64,000 bases of DNA, from positions 29,749-93,748 of the forward strand of contig BORH01000017.1 in the NCBI GenBank assembly GCA_018333075.1, in the 5' to 3' direction. The notes beneath the pieces were generated by a model that had not been told where the DNA came from, searched no databases, and worked only from the letters and a program-made list of their open reading frames with translations. This stretch comes from Heyndrickxia sporothermodurans (GTDB lineage Bacteria > Bacillota > Bacilli > Bacillales > Bacillaceae_C). The position numbers and the translations under genes were made by a program. Of this stretch, positions 34,969 through 44,314 are shown in pieces; the stretch's first letter is position 1, and every line of letters begins with the position of its first letter.

Positions 34969-35760
34969 TCACTTTCTATTACCTGTAAAAATCATAAAAA
35001 TGGCCATTGCAATAATTAAGAAGACAGCTATCGTTGATCCCATTCCCCAGTCCTGAGTGACAAGGAAATGCTGTTCAATGGCCGTTCCAAGTGTAATCAC
35101 TCGGTTTCCAGCAATTAATCGTGTAATCATAAATAAGGACAATGCTGGGATAAATACGACCTGACATCCAGATTTCACTCCATCAATGGTAAGTGGGAAA
35201 ATAACTCTTCGGAAAGTCGTCCATGAAGATGCACCCAAATCCCTTGAAGCATCAATTAATGTCGGATTTAACTCTTCAAGTGAGTTGAAGATTGGCATAA
35301 TCATAAAAGGTATAAAAATATATACCGCTACAAATAAAAAGCTAAAATCCGTAAACAAAATCTGCTTTGTTCCAATGCCAATCCACTCTAAGAAGGAATT
35401 GGCTGCACCGTATGTCCCGAAAATTCCAATAAAAGCATAAGCTTTTAACAATAAATTAATCCATGTAGGTAAAATAATTAATAATAGCCATAACTGTTTA
35501 TGTTTCGTTTTTGTTAATAAATACGCTGTTGGATAAGCGACGATAAGCGAAAATGCAGTGATCAGAAACGCATACCAAAATGAGCTTAACGTCATTTTTA
35601 AATAAACTGGTGTAAAAAAGTTTTTATAATTCTCAAAGGACAATTCCCCTTCGATATTAAAAAATGAATAATAGAGTATGAGAAGAATAGGAGCGACAAC
35701 AAAAAGAATAATCCATAATACATAAGGAATCAGATATATATTACGAGATTTAGTTTGCAT
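34969..35760 (-). CDS. potB: Spermidine/putrescine ABC permease PotB
   Basis: 263 aa from ATG 35760, which overlaps the end of potA by 11 bp and has GAGGGTG just upstream; a start at 35772 would add four residues. Six helices; EAA loop [22 protein letters not shown] near 165. The conserved PotB segments [19 protein letters not shown] and [17 protein letters not shown] are present. Pairs with PotC. Confidence 0.94.
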   Translation of the reverse strand: MQTKSRNIYLIPYVLWIILFVVAPILLILYYSFFNIEGELSFENYKNFFTPVYLKMTLSSFWYAFLITAFSLIVAYPTAYLLTKTKHKQLWLLLIILPTWINLLLKAYAFIGIFGTYGAANSFLEWIGIGTKQILFTDFSFLFVAVYIFIPFMIMPIFNSLEELNPTLIDASRDLGASSWTTFRRVIFPLTIDGVKSGCQVVFIPALSLFMITRLIAGNRVITLGTAIEQHFLVTQDWGMGSTIAVFLIIAMAIFMIFTGNRK

Positions 35761-36856
35761 GGTCACCCTCATGATATGCCTCTAATCGTTTGTCAAATTC
35801 TTCTTCTGTCTCTCCAAATCTCATTACATGAATGGCTTCAGCATCAAAGTAAAGACCGATCTCGTCTCCGACAACAGCCTTTTTCGTAGAATGGACAAGC
35901 CATTCATTACCAGCTTCATCATAACAACAAATCTCATAATGTACTCCACGGAATAACTGTGAATCTACTCGTACCTTTAATTTGCCTTGATCTTTTTTCG
36001 TAATTTCCAAATCCTCTGGTCGAATGACAATTTCAACAGATTCATTTGGATTGAACCCTTGGTCAACACATTCAAAAAGTTTTCCAACGAATTCAACCTT
36101 GAAATCCTCAATCATTTTTCCTGGAACAATATTCGATTCTCCGATAAAATCAGCCACAAAGCGATTAATTGGTTCATCATAAATATCTGTTGGTGTACCA
36201 CTCTGTTGAATTTTCCCTTTATTTAAAACGAAAATTTCATCTGACATAGCAAGTGCTTCCTCTTGATCATGGGTAACAAAAATAAAAGTGATGCCAAGAC
36301 GGCGCTGTAACTCACGCAATTCGTATTGCATCTCTGTGCGAAGCTTTAAATCTAGGGCAGATAATGGTTCATCAAGAAGGATTACTTCAGGCTCATTCAC
36401 TATCGCACGTGCAATCGCTACACGTTGGCGTTGCCCTCCTGACATTTCTTTAATTTCACGATTTTCATAGCCTTCTAAGTTAACAAATTTTAATGCTTCT
36501 TTTACCTTTTTTTGAATCTCTGAGTTTTTCATTTTCTTAATGCGTAAACCAAATGCTACGTTTTCAAATACATTTAAATGTGGAAACAGAGCGTAATCCT
36601 GGAAAACAGTGTTTACCTGACGTTCATTTGCAGGAACATGGTTGATCACTTTACCATTGAAGTATATTTTTCCATAGCTAGGCTCAGTAAAACCCGCAAT
36701 TAATCGTAAAATCGTTGTTTTCCCACATCCAGAAGGACCGAGAAGCGTATAAAACTTTCCTCTCTCAATTTCAAAGCTAACACTATTCAAGACAGCGGGA
36801 TCGTCATCGTATTGCTTTGTCACTTCTTCAAAACGAATGATTGTGTTTTCATTCAT
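35750..36856 (-). CDS. potA: Spermidine/putrescine ABC ATPase PotA
   Basis: 368 aa. Walker [12 protein letters not shown] (about 38-48), signature [15 protein letters not shown], Walker [13 protein letters not shown] and H-loop THDQEEAL identify the MalK/PotA group. A C-terminal TOBE domain starts near 285 ([12 protein letters not shown]). It hydrolyses ATP to drive polyamine uptake through PotBC. AAGGAGGGAAG precedes the ATG. First transport gene after the XRE-cupin regulator. Confidence 0.95.
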   Translation of the reverse strand: MNENTIIRFEEVTKQYDDDPAVLNSVSFEIERGKFYTLLGPSGCGKTTILRLIAGFTEPSYGKIYFNGKVINHVPANERQVNTVFQDYALFPHLNVFENVAFGLRIKKMKNSEIQKKVKEALKFVNLEGYENREIKEMSGGQRQRVAIARAIVNEPEVILLDEPLSALDLKLRTEMQYELRELQRRLGITFIFVTHDQEEALAMSDEIFVLNKGKIQQSGTPTDIYDEPINRFVADFIGESNIVPGKMIEDFKVEFVGKLFECVDQGFNPNESVEIVIRPEDLEITKKDQGKLKVRVDSQLFRGVHYEICCYDEAGNEWLVHSTKKAVVGDEIGLYFDAEAIHVMRFGETEEEFDKRLEAYHEGDHAN

Positions 36857-36934
36857 AGTGGACTTCCCTCCTTAAGTATTCGTAAAATTGTTTTTTTAAA
36901 AGAGATTTCCCTCAAACCAGCAAAAATTTAAGCT

Positions 36935-37477
36935 TTAAAGGTATGATTCGGTTGCTACAAGAAGAATTTTGGATGTACTTGAATCATCATTGATTATTTG
37001 ATGTTTTTCCGCAGCATGGTAATAGATAATTTCCCCGGCTTTAGCTGGATACACTTTTTTTCCTAAACGAACGATAATTTTCCCACTTAGCACATAAGCA
37101 AACGTTTCAGACAAAGATGGTTCAAACTCCTTAAACTCACCCTTCTCCTCAAGCGTTAAAATAATGGGCTCCATTTCTTTTTCGTTAGATTCAGGAACTA
37201 GCCACTGAATCTTATAACCATGGTCCTCGTCTACGTATTCAGTTTGATCCTCTTCTCCATAAACCACTTTTTGCTCCAGCTCCTGCTCATCAAAAAAATC
37301 CTTTGGCGTACAACCAAGAACTTCTAAAATATCAAAAAATGTTTCGATAGAAGGAGAGCTTAAATCACGTTCAATTTGTGATATGTATCCTTTACTTAAA
37401 TCTGTACGCTCACCTAGTTCTTCTTGAGTTAATCCTTTTTTTAAACGTAAATTTTTTATTTTTTTTCCGATTTGCAT
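36935..37477 (-). CDS. XRE-cupin regulator of the pot operon
   Basis: 180 aa. The N-terminal XRE HTH (IKNLRLKKGLTQEELGERTDLSKGYISQIERD, in parts about 6-40) is joined to a C-terminal cupin domain (about 105-178: FAYVLSGKIIVRLGKKVYPAKAGEIIYYHAAEKHQI). This is the layout of PuuR-type polyamine or small-ligand regulators. It is the first gene of the regulator-potABCD cluster. GAGGG precedes the ATG. Repeated AGTAAACT-type sites upstream suggest that it controls itself and the operon. Confidence 0.9.
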   Translation of the reverse strand: MQIGKKIKNLRLKKGLTQEELGERTDLSKGYISQIERDLSSPSIETFFDILEVLGCTPKDFFDEQELEQKVVYGEEDQTEYVDEDHGYKIQWLVPESNEKEMEPIILTLEEKGEFKEFEPSLSETFAYVLSGKIIVRLGKKVYPAKAGEIIYYHAAEKHQIINDDSSTSKILLVATESYL

Positions 37478-37499
37478 CGTTTAACCCTCTAGTCTGTTT

Positions 37500-37556
37500 A
37501 GTAATAGTAAACTACAAATAAATAAAGTTAACAAATACTAAACTGTAAGTTTACTT
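37500..37556. promoter_or_regulatory. Cluster of AGTAAACT-type half-sites upstream of the XRE-cupin gene
   Basis: AGTAAACT (37506-37513), ACTAAACT (37537-37544) and the inverted AGTTTACT (37548-37555), with a further TTTAGTA near 37499. These are probable operators for the XRE-cupin regulator. Confidence 0.45.
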
Positions 37557-37638
37557 CACTAGACCATTATACATAATAGTTTAAAAAATTCAATCGTGTA
37601 ATTACTGTAAAAGTCCTATTTTTTTATTTTTAATAAAT

Positions 37639-37672
37639 GTAAAAAAGAGCGTGTTATAAAAACACACTCTTA
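37639..37672 (-). terminator. Terminator of the TetR-membrane protein operon
   Basis: AAGAGCGTGTT (37645-37655) / AACACACTCTT (37661-37671), one wobble pair, then TTTTTTAC on the minus strand. Confidence 0.8.
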
Positions 37673-37685
37673 AGCGAATTGATAT

Positions 37686-38087
37686 TCATACTGATTTATC
37701 CCTAAATATATAAATCAAAACTGGTATGAGTAAGTAAAGAGCATAGGCAGATGACATCCAGGCTGTAAAAGCAATTACCTGTGAATCATCAAGATTTGGG
37801 AAAATTAATTGATAATTAGCTAAAGAAAATGTATCTAATGTTAAACCAATAAAAGTTCCAACCAATCCAAATTTGAGAGATGCATAGTGAGATTGATCAA
37901 ATTTTAAATATAAACAGCTTGCTCCTAATAAAAACAATCCTGTTCCTACTAAAAGTAAAACAGTGCTTAATATAAAAGCGTTTGTTCCAGGACTATAAAG
38001 AACATATTCTCCCAACAATATGAAGAAAAGAGTAGCAAAAAACCATATAAAGACACCCCATATAGCTGTATACAAATATTTTTTCAA
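37686..38087 (-). CDS. Small four-helix membrane protein (DUF5367-like)
   Basis: 133 aa with four predicted helices and short loops; VGTFIGLTLDTFSLANYQLIFPN lies between helices 3 and 4. It resembles DUF5367 proteins, usually found beside TetR regulators. The start is TTG overlapping the TetR stop (TTGA), with AAGGAGGG upstream. Function unknown; as the only partner of a TetR repressor, a role in stress or compound resistance is a reasonable guess. Confidence 0.75.
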   Translation of the reverse strand: MKKYLYTAIWGVFIWFFATLFFILLGEYVLYSPGTNAFILSTVLLLVGTGLFLLGASCLYLKFDQSHYASLKFGLVGTFIGLTLDTFSLANYQLIFPNLDDSQVIAFTAWMSSAYALYLLIPVLIYIFRDKSV

Positions 38088-38668
38088 TTGCCACCCTCCT
38101 TTTGAAGCTTACTAATTCCTAAAAATAGCTGTTCAAGTTCATGATAAATTTTTTCTACTGGAAAATTTTCAAAAAGTAACGCCTGCAGAGCTAATCCATC
38201 TACAATTGCGTTAAAGAATATCCCCCATGTCTCCATGGAAATTCCTTCAATGGGTGACTTAGACCAAATGGTTAATAAATGATTAGACAGAGCTATATTT
38301 TCTTTCTTCAAAATGCTACTAAGCTGTTCTCTTATTTTCTCATTTTTAAACCCTGATACCATTACTATTAAAAATAATTTATGAAAAAAAGAGTCATGAG
38401 AACAACGACTTTTCGCAGACTTTATTGCTTCTTGGATAGTATTTTCATTACCTTCCGACAATTCCCCCCATGATCGATCACATATATCCTTAACTACTTC
38501 TAAAAGTAATTGTTCCTTTGTTCGAAAATGATAGTATACCGTCCCTTGGGTTACTCCTGCTATTTCAGCAACAGCTTTTAAAGTAAATTTATCTATTCCT
38601 TGTTCCACTAAACACTTTTGTGCAGATTCAATTAATTCTTTTCTACTTACAACATTGGGTTTAGCCAT
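38084..38668 (-). CDS. TetR family regulator
   Basis: 194 aa. The N-terminal HTH (FTLKAVAEIAGVTQGTVYYHFRTKEQLLLEVV, in parts about 23-54) is classic TetR. The C-terminal ligand domain includes GISMETWGIFFNAIVDGLALQALL. Translationally coupled to the membrane protein gene downstream. A palindrome overlapping its promoter region points to autorepression. Ligand unknown. Confidence 0.92.
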   Translation of the reverse strand: MAKPNVVSRKELIESAQKCLVEQGIDKFTLKAVAEIAGVTQGTVYYHFRTKEQLLLEVVKDICDRSWGELSEGNENTIQEAIKSAKSRCSHDSFFHKLFLIVMVSGFKNEKIREQLSSILKKENIALSNHLLTIWSKSPIEGISMETWGIFFNAIVDGLALQALLFENFPVEKIYHELEQLFLGISKLQKEGGN

Positions 38669-38688
38669 TTTTCTACCACCACTTTCAG

Positions 38689-38704
38689 TTAGTTGACTAA
38701 CTAA
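38689..38704. promoter_or_regulatory. TetR-type operator
   Basis: Perfect palindrome AGTTAGT-TG-ACTAACT, followed by a second AACTAACT. It lies about 20 bp upstream of the TetR start codon, next to a minus-strand TATAAT-like sequence, as expected for autoregulation. Confidence 0.7.
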
Positions 38705-38943
38705 CTATAATTATAGAAATTTTACCATTTATATTTTATAACTTCAATAATAATTTTACTAAAAATTCATTTAAATCTTTCTAATTAGATTGGAGTAAAA
38801 TTCCTTTGCATAATCCCCAGTTCAATGCTATGTTTTATCTGGTTGGCTGCTTTCAAATAGATAGTTAAAATCTTGCTCTAGATTTTTCCTTTATACATAG
38901 TACGAAAAATGCCTACTGAATTATAGTAAATGGAGGTTACACA

Positions 38944-39789
38944 ATGGGGAAAATACACCATGTTAAGCGTATAGCTATCGTTATGTTTATAACGGCTTTC
39001 GCTATCATTTCAGCTGCGTGTGGGAATTCAGAAAAAAAGGAATCAACCGCATGGGATAAAATAAAAAAAGAAGGAAAAATCACTGTAGCTACTGCAGGTA
39101 CACTTTATCCTGCTTCTTTCCATGAATCTAAAACAGACAAGTTAACTGGATTTGAGGTTGAGGTTGTTCGTGAAATGGCGAAAAGAATGGGCCTGAAAGT
39201 TAATTTTGTCGAAATGGCTTTTGATGGAATGCTAGCATCCATTAACAATGGAAAAGTAGATGTTGCTGCTAATGATATTGCAATAACAGATGAGCGTAAA
39301 GAGAAATTTTCATTCTCTACTCCTTACAAGTTCTCATTTGCAACAGCTATTGTAAGGAAAAGTGATTTATCCGGGATTAAAACGATTGATGACATTAAAG
39401 GAAAAAAAGCGGCTGGTGAAGCAACGACGACTTATATGAAAATTGCACGTAAATATGGGGCTAAAGAAGTTACTTATGATAATGCAACAAATGAACAATA
39501 TTTAAGAGATGTTGCTGCTGGAAGAACTGATATTATTATTAACGATTATTACTTACAAAAGCTTGCTCTTACTGCATTTCCTAAATTAAACATTACTATA
39601 CATCCAGATCTTAAATTTAATACAAGAGATGATGGTGTAGGAATGATTATGAAAAAAGGGAATTCAGAATTAAATAAACATATTAATCAAACCATCAAAG
39701 AAATGATAAAAGATGGAACCATCACAAAAATATCTAAGCAATTCTTTGATGGTGCAGATGTAACAAAAAAACCTGATCTTAAATATTAA
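38944..39789 (+). CDS. Amino-acid ABC transporter receptor lipoprotein
   Basis: 281 aa family 3 solute-binding protein. The signal peptide ends at lipobox ISAAC (Cys about 22). KITVATAGTLYPASFHE, TGFEVEVVREMAKRMG and FDGMLASINNGKVDVAANDIAIT are the conserved ligand-cleft segments of polar amino-acid receptors such as the TcyA cystine group. GGAGG precedes the ATG. The permease follows after 105 bp; no ATPase gene is present. Confidence 0.92.
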   Translation: MGKIHHVKRIAIVMFITAFAIISAACGNSEKKESTAWDKIKKEGKITVATAGTLYPASFHESKTDKLTGFEVEVVREMAKRMGLKVNFVEMAFDGMLASINNGKVDVAANDIAITDERKEKFSFSTPYKFSFATAIVRKSDLSGIKTIDDIKGKKAAGEATTTYMKIARKYGAKEVTYDNATNEQYLRDVAAGRTDIIINDYYLQKLALTAFPKLNITIHPDLKFNTRDDGVGMIMKKGNSELNKHINQTIKEMIKDGTITKISKQFFDGADVTKKPDLKY

Positions 39790-39894
39790 TTTTTAGAAAA
39801 GGTGTCCTGAAACCGAACTATATATAAAGGTTAACTCTTTACGATAAAGCAACAATCTTTACAGATACAGCCTTAAAAAAGAAAGGAAGAGATT

Positions 39895-40566
39895 ATGGGG
39901 TCAATTCAGTGGGAATATCTTTTTAATTTGAAATTGGCCGTCGAATCCTTCCCCTATGTAATCAAAGGGATTGGCTATACAATGCTAATTTCATTAGTGA
40001 GCATGTTTTTCGGATTAATTCTGGGATTCTTTTTGGCTTTGGGGCGCATTTCAAAAAATCTATTTTTCCGTCTTCCTGCTCGACTATATATTTCCTTTAT
40101 GCGTGGAGTACCGATTCTTGTTTTGCTTTTTTTGCTTTACTATGGATTTCCTGTAATTGGAATTAATTTTTCAGCTGTAACTGCTGCCCTACTTGGGTTT
40201 AGCCTAAACAGTGCAGCCTATTTAGCAGAAATCCATCGTTCTGCGATCTCTTCTGTAGATAAGGGACAATGGGAAGCCGCCGCATCACTCGGTCTTTCCT
40301 ATTGGCAAACGATGCGGAGAATTATTCTTCCACAAGCAGCAAAAATTGCGATGCCCCCGCTTTCAAATGTACTGCTCGATCTAATTAAAGGTACTTCATT
40401 AGCTGCGATGATAACAGTACCAGAGCTTTTTCAAAAAGCAAAAATTGTTGGTGGAAGAGAATTTGATTTTATGACTATGTATATTTTAGTTGCACTCATT
40501 TATTGGGGAATTTGCTCCATTATCTCTATATTTCAGGATCGACTTGAAAAAAAATATGAAAGATAA
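39895..40566 (+). CDS. Amino-acid ABC transporter permease
   Basis: 223 aa HisM/GlnP-type permease with about five helices. The EAA loop is SVDKGQWEAAASLGLSYWQTMRRIILPQA near residues 120-148. YISFMRGVPILVLLFLLYYG is the conserved TM segment. GAAAGGAAG precedes the ATG. It pairs with the receptor upstream. The usual ATP-binding gene is missing and a terminator overlaps the stop codon, so the ATPase must be supplied from elsewhere. Confidence 0.92.
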   Translation: MGSIQWEYLFNLKLAVESFPYVIKGIGYTMLISLVSMFFGLILGFFLALGRISKNLFFRLPARLYISFMRGVPILVLLFLLYYGFPVIGINFSAVTAALLGFSLNSAAYLAEIHRSAISSVDKGQWEAAASLGLSYWQTMRRIILPQAAKIAMPPLSNVLLDLIKGTSLAAMITVPELFQKAKIVGGREFDFMTMYILVALIYWGICSIISIFQDRLEKKYER

Positions 40567-40594
40567 AAGATGGTTGAGACCATCTTTTATCTTT
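40559..40594 (+). terminator. Terminator overlapping the permease stop codon
   Basis: Perfect 16-bp stem AAAGATAAAAGATGGT / ACCATCTTTTATCTTT with TGAG loop; the stop TAA (40564-40566) is inside the left arm. Confidence 0.8.
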
Positions 40595-40684
40595 CATTCA
40601 TACGATTTGATGGAGTATTTTCCTTCATTTAGTGACCATAAAAATGATTTTGTGGAACATAAAAAAACACATCGATTCATCTAT

Positions 40685-41392
40685 TTAACAAATACATGTT
40701 TTTTTCTTTGATCCAATTTTGCCACGGTCAGCTACCTTCTTTAAATACTCTGATACTAAAGGAACTTTACATGCCGTATTACCAACGTTAACCTCTACTT
40801 TTCCAATTTTTTCTCCAATGATTAGAGCCTCATCATGCAACTCCTTGACAAACGTTCCTACTGCAATCACAAAATTATTCATCGTATAACGGACACGATT
40901 CTTTTCTTGATGAATGGTTGTTTCCACTCGGTTTAATAGCTGACGTATTTCTTCTATATCAAGTTGTTCATCCGATGTTATTGAAAGATGATTTGAAAAC
41001 GTACTCCATCCGCTTGAAGCAATATTTTCCAGCTCCGAATCGATCCATTCTCTTGCAAGCTCTAGTGCATAGCTGCTTTCTGCCGCAACACCTGCTACAG
41101 TATATTCCGATATGCCGTAACAGTAAGCCTTCTTTACCCAGTCTTGTAATAACTCTTTTGTTACTAATTTCGGATTAACTGTGATCCCCGCTAAATACAT
41201 TGCGTCATAGTTTCCTGTATCATATAGTGACTTTGCCAATTCCTGATCCTTTTTAACGAACTTTACAAGCTTTTTCAAATCTCCCACTTTCACACCATAT
41301 AATGGTTCTTTAGCACCGTGACGAATAAATGTCTTTTTTGTTTGCTCTGTTCCTAGTTCCTCCAGCCTTTTCATTACTTCTTCTCGTGTCAT
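40685..41392 (-). CDS. AlkD-like DNA alkylation repair protein
   Basis: 235 aa, all-helical HEAT-like repeat protein of the DNA alkylation repair family (PF08713). GAKEPLYGVKVGDLKKLVK near residue 26, DAMYLAG near 64 and EYTVAGVAAESSYALELAREWI near 96 match the subgroup common in Bacillus. AlkC/AlkD glycosylases remove 3- and 7-alkylpurines; whether this shorter subgroup is an active glycosylase is uncertain. The C-terminal CKVPLVSEYLKKV is conserved in it. Monocistronic. Confidence 0.85.
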   Translation of the reverse strand: MTREEVMKRLEELGTEQTKKTFIRHGAKEPLYGVKVGDLKKLVKFVKKDQELAKSLYDTGNYDAMYLAGITVNPKLVTKELLQDWVKKAYCYGISEYTVAGVAAESSYALELAREWIDSELENIASSGWSTFSNHLSITSDEQLDIEEIRQLLNRVETTIHQEKNRVRYTMNNFVIAVGTFVKELHDEALIIGEKIGKVEVNVGNTACKVPLVSEYLKKVADRGKIGSKKKTCIC

Positions 41393-41473
41393 TTACCCAA
41401 TCCTTCCTCTCCCTACTTTTTCATCATTATTAACAATAGTTTCATGCCTTATAATCTAGAGAAGCGCTAATCT

Positions 41474-42718
41474 CTACAGCTTTATCTTTACAAATTTACG
41501 TTTGCCGACCTGAATTACCATACCATTTTTTATAGTCACTAACACATTAATATCTTCTATTTTCACACCATCAATTCTCACTCCACCATTTTGAATCATT
41601 CTACGAGCTTCACTTTTTGATGATTGTAATCCCATTAGTACAAGTGCGTCGATAATATTTATTTGATCTTTGCCATCCCATTCGATTGTTGGCATTTCAT
41701 CTGGTAGCTCCCCTTTTTGAAAAATCTGTTTAAACGAATCCTCTGCTTTGTTGGCAGCTTCTATTCCATGGTACATTCTAACGAGGGTTTTACTTAATAG
41801 CATTTTCGCATCTCTTGGATGCAGTATACCATTTTCTAGATCCTCTTTAATCTTCCTTTTCTTATCTAAAGTTAAATCTGTTGCAAGTTCAAAATATTTC
41901 ATCATAAGCTCATCAGGGACAGACATGGTTTTCCCATACATTTCATTCGGCTCTTCATCTACACCAATATAATTGTTTTTAGACTTAGACATTTTTTCCA
42001 CACCGTCTAGCCCTTCAAGTAATGGCAATAAAATAACTACTTGTTTTTCCTTATTAAAGTGCTCTTGTAGATGTCTTCCCATTAATACGTTGAAATGCTG
42101 GTCATTTCCGCCCAATTCAATATCGCTTTCAAGAGCAATTGAATCATAGCCTTGCATTAATGGATAGAAGAACTCATGAAGAGAAATAGGTTTTCCTGAA
42201 GTGTAACGTTCTGAGAAATCATTTCTTTCAAGTAGTCTTGCAACCGTAATACTTCCCGCTAAATGAATAATATTCTCTAAATTAAGTTTAGCTAGCCACT
42301 TGGAGTTATAATGCAGCTCAACCTTATCCATATTAAGTACTTTGCCAAACTGTTCAAAATAGGTTTTGGCATTATGCTTAACTTCTTCATCCGTTAATTG
42401 TTTTCTAGCAACTGACTTACCAGTTGGATCTCCGATTTTCCCTGTAAAGTCACCGATAATTAGCTGAATGATATGCCCGTTATCCTGAAATTGCTTCAAT
42501 TTATTTAGTACGACTGTATGTCCAATATGCACGTCCGGTGCAGATGGATCCAAACCTAGCTTTACTTTCAATGGGACTTCATTAAAGATAGATTTAGCAA
42601 TTTTATTTTTTAACTCTATTGCAGGAAGGATTTCTTGAACACCTGCTGAATAAATTTCAAACTGCCTTTCCATATCTTTTATCTGATCGTTTGATAATTT
42701 TTCAATAAAGTTTTCCAT
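41474..42718 (-). CDS. tyrS: Tyrosyl-tRNA synthetase (TyrZ-like)
   Basis: 414 aa class I synthetase. HIGH at residues 64-67 ([10 protein letters not shown]), KMSKSK in the second half, and a C-terminal S4 RNA-binding domain ([18 protein letters not shown]). Sequence style ([28 protein letters not shown]) resembles the second B. subtilis enzyme TyrZ more than TyrS. GAGGAG precedes the ATG. A tyrosine T-box controls it. Confidence 0.96.
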   Translation of the reverse strand: MENFIEKLSNDQIKDMERQFEIYSAGVQEILPAIELKNKIAKSIFNEVPLKVKLGLDPSAPDVHIGHTVVLNKLKQFQDNGHIIQLIIGDFTGKIGDPTGKSVARKQLTDEEVKHNAKTYFEQFGKVLNMDKVELHYNSKWLAKLNLENIIHLAGSITVARLLERNDFSERYTSGKPISLHEFFYPLMQGYDSIALESDIELGGNDQHFNVLMGRHLQEHFNKEKQVVILLPLLEGLDGVEKMSKSKNNYIGVDEEPNEMYGKTMSVPDELMMKYFELATDLTLDKKRKIKEDLENGILHPRDAKMLLSKTLVRMYHGIEAANKAEDSFKQIFQKGELPDEMPTIEWDGKDQINIIDALVLMGLQSSKSEARRMIQNGGVRIDGVKIEDINVLVTIKNGMVIQVGKRKFVKIKL

Positions 42719-42747
42719 GTTAATTTCTCCTCTTTTTTTCCAATATA

Positions 42748-42988
42748 AAAAACCACGCCCCTAAAAAAGGGACGTGGTTAACGAACACGCGGTACCACCC
42801 TTGTTGAAGAAGGATTTCTTCCACTCAAACGTATAACGGTACGTCCGTTCTTTGCTACTGTTTTCGTTCACAAAGAAAGCTCAAGGAGGTAATTCGCATT
42901 TATCTATGTGCTGATTTCCACCTACCATCAGCTCTCTTTTACAGTGAGATAAAATACTACTAATTCCTGTCATTACTTTTAAATATTT
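42748..42988 (-). ncRNA. T-box leader of tyrS (tyrosine specifier)
   Basis: The minus strand has the bulge AAGGGTGGTACCGCG (42788-42802), specifier loop GCGAAT-TAC-CTCCTTGAGC with TAC (Tyr) at 42889-42891, and terminator stem AACCACGTCCC / GGGGCGTGGTT then TTTTT (42751-42779). Confidence 0.94.
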
Positions 42989-42993
42989 CTACT

Positions 42994-43022
42994 ATCATAG
43001 CGAAATCCTCTAAAGATTTCAA
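42994..43022 (-). promoter_or_regulatory. Sigma-A promoter of the tyrS T-box leader
   Basis: On the minus strand: TTGAAA (43017-43022), 17-bp spacer, TATGAT (42994-42999). Confidence 0.7.
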
Positions 43023-43025
43023 CTC

Positions 43026-43178
43026 CTATTTCGTATTATTTTTTGAATGATCCGTAGAATTTATCTCAAAAAACTCATAAAAATCCATTACAAACTCAGC
43101 TTTGTCTTTCAATGCCAGGTTTGCTAAGATAATCTCAATAATACATAGAAAAATTAAAATCAAAGGACCAACGAGCAT
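43026..43178 (-). CDS. Small membrane protein divergent from LacI gene, 50 aa
   Basis: On the minus strand AAAGGAGG lies 8 nt before ATG 43178. The product begins MLVGPLILIFLCIIEIILAN, one strong membrane helix, followed by a charged, acidic tail (LKDKAEFVMDFYEFFEIN). I do not recognise a family. Its likely promoter (TTGACC 43232-43237, 16 bp, TATTAC 43210-43215) contains the LacI-type palindrome, so it may be a target of the divergent regulator. It is too short for usual ORF cut-offs and is masked by a spurious upstream extension of the lacI frame. Confidence 0.6.
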   Translation of the reverse strand: MLVGPLILIFLCIIEIILANLALKDKAEFVMDFYEFFEINSTDHSKNNTK

Positions 43179-43217
43179 TTCAGCATCCTCCTTTACTTTT
43201 GTAAAAAATGTAATAGA

Positions 43218-43231
43218 TGAAACGCGTTTCA
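43218..43231. promoter_or_regulatory. LacI-family operator
   Basis: Perfect palindrome TGAAACGCGTTTCA with the central CG typical of LacI-family operators, between the divergent regulator and small membrane protein genes. Confidence 0.75.
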
Positions 43232-43269
43232 GGTCAAGAAGAAAATCATATAGGAGGGAAATTTTATAT

Positions 43270-44247
43270 ATGGCAAATATTCGTGAAATCGCTCAGCTTG
43301 CAGGAGTTTCTATTACCACGGTTTCAAGAGTATTAAATAACCATCCTTATGTAAGCAAAGAGAAGAAAGAGGCTGTGCATAAAGCGATAGAAACGCTGAA
43401 CTATAAAAGAAACGTACATGCACTCCATTTATCAAAAGGCTCATCAAACATGATAGGCGTTGTTATTCCTTCAATTAATCATCCTTATTTTAGTAGTATT
43501 GTGGAAGGAATCGCTGATCAAGCGATGAAGCACGATCTTCAATTAGTGCTATTTCAAACAAATTATGAAACTACGAAAGAAATCGATTCACTAGAATTAT
43601 TAAGAGGTCAATTAATTGATGGACTTATTTTTTGTTCTAGAGCAATTTCTTATGATGTACTATTAGAATATAAAACGTATGGTCCAATCATTCTTTGTGA
43701 AGATTCAGACCAGAATGACTTTCCATCTATCAGCATCCCTCATGAAGAAGCTTTTCAGTTTGGAATGGAATATTTAATTTCAAAGGGACATAAAAAAATT
43801 GCTTATACACTTGGTAGATTAGAAGGTCCTAATAGCTTGAAGCGTAGAAAAGCGTATGAAAATATGATGAAAAGAATCAATCAAAGGATACATAATGACT
43901 GGATATTTGATGAATGTTTAACGATTAATGATGGGGCACAAATTATCGATAAGTATATGGAATTAAAAGAAAAACCTACAGCTTTTCTTGTGACAAATGA
44001 CCAAGTGGCTGCGGGGTTAAAACTGGCTGCTGAAGAGCTTCATTTCAAAATTCCACAAGATATGGCCATTCTAAGCTTTGATAATCAGCCCATTTCTCAA
44101 ATTCTTGGTATTTCGACGATTGAAATTCAAACGAAGGAAATTGGGCGCTTAGCAATTAAATCAATTATACAATTCGAGGAAATAATCGATCAGAAAAAGA
44201 ATAAAATCTTGCTGCCTTTTACATTAATTGAACGAACAACTGTATAG
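43270..44247 (+). CDS. LacI family transcriptional regulator
   Basis: 325 aa. AGGAGGG at 43252-43258 fixes ATG 43270; a 56-codon upstream extension of the frame is not translated and would cover the operator. The HTH is NIREIAQLAGVSITTVSRVL with hinge helix NVHALHLSKGSS; the rest is a periplasmic-binding-protein-like sensor (IGVVIPSINHPYFSSIVEGI...FLVTNDQVAAGLKLAAEEL). No sugar operon is adjacent, so the inducer is unknown. It probably represses itself and the divergent small gene. Confidence 0.92.
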   Translation: MANIREIAQLAGVSITTVSRVLNNHPYVSKEKKEAVHKAIETLNYKRNVHALHLSKGSSNMIGVVIPSINHPYFSSIVEGIADQAMKHDLQLVLFQTNYETTKEIDSLELLRGQLIDGLIFCSRAISYDVLLEYKTYGPIILCEDSDQNDFPSISIPHEEAFQFGMEYLISKGHKKIAYTLGRLEGPNSLKRRKAYENMMKRINQRIHNDWIFDECLTINDGAQIIDKYMELKEKPTAFLVTNDQVAAGLKLAAEELHFKIPQDMAILSFDNQPISQILGISTIEIQTKEIGRLAIKSIIQFEEIIDQKKNKILLPFTLIERTTV

Positions 44248-44314
44248 TGGATTTTTTCATTTTTTCGACAACGAGGATTCCTCTCACTTCGAGGAATTTC
44301 TCGGGAAATATTTT

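Noticed and set aside
43102-43269. N-terminal extension of the LacI regulator
   Set aside because: The ribosome site at 43252-43258 and the usual LacI HTH start at 43270; the extension would cover the operator and resembles no LacI protein.
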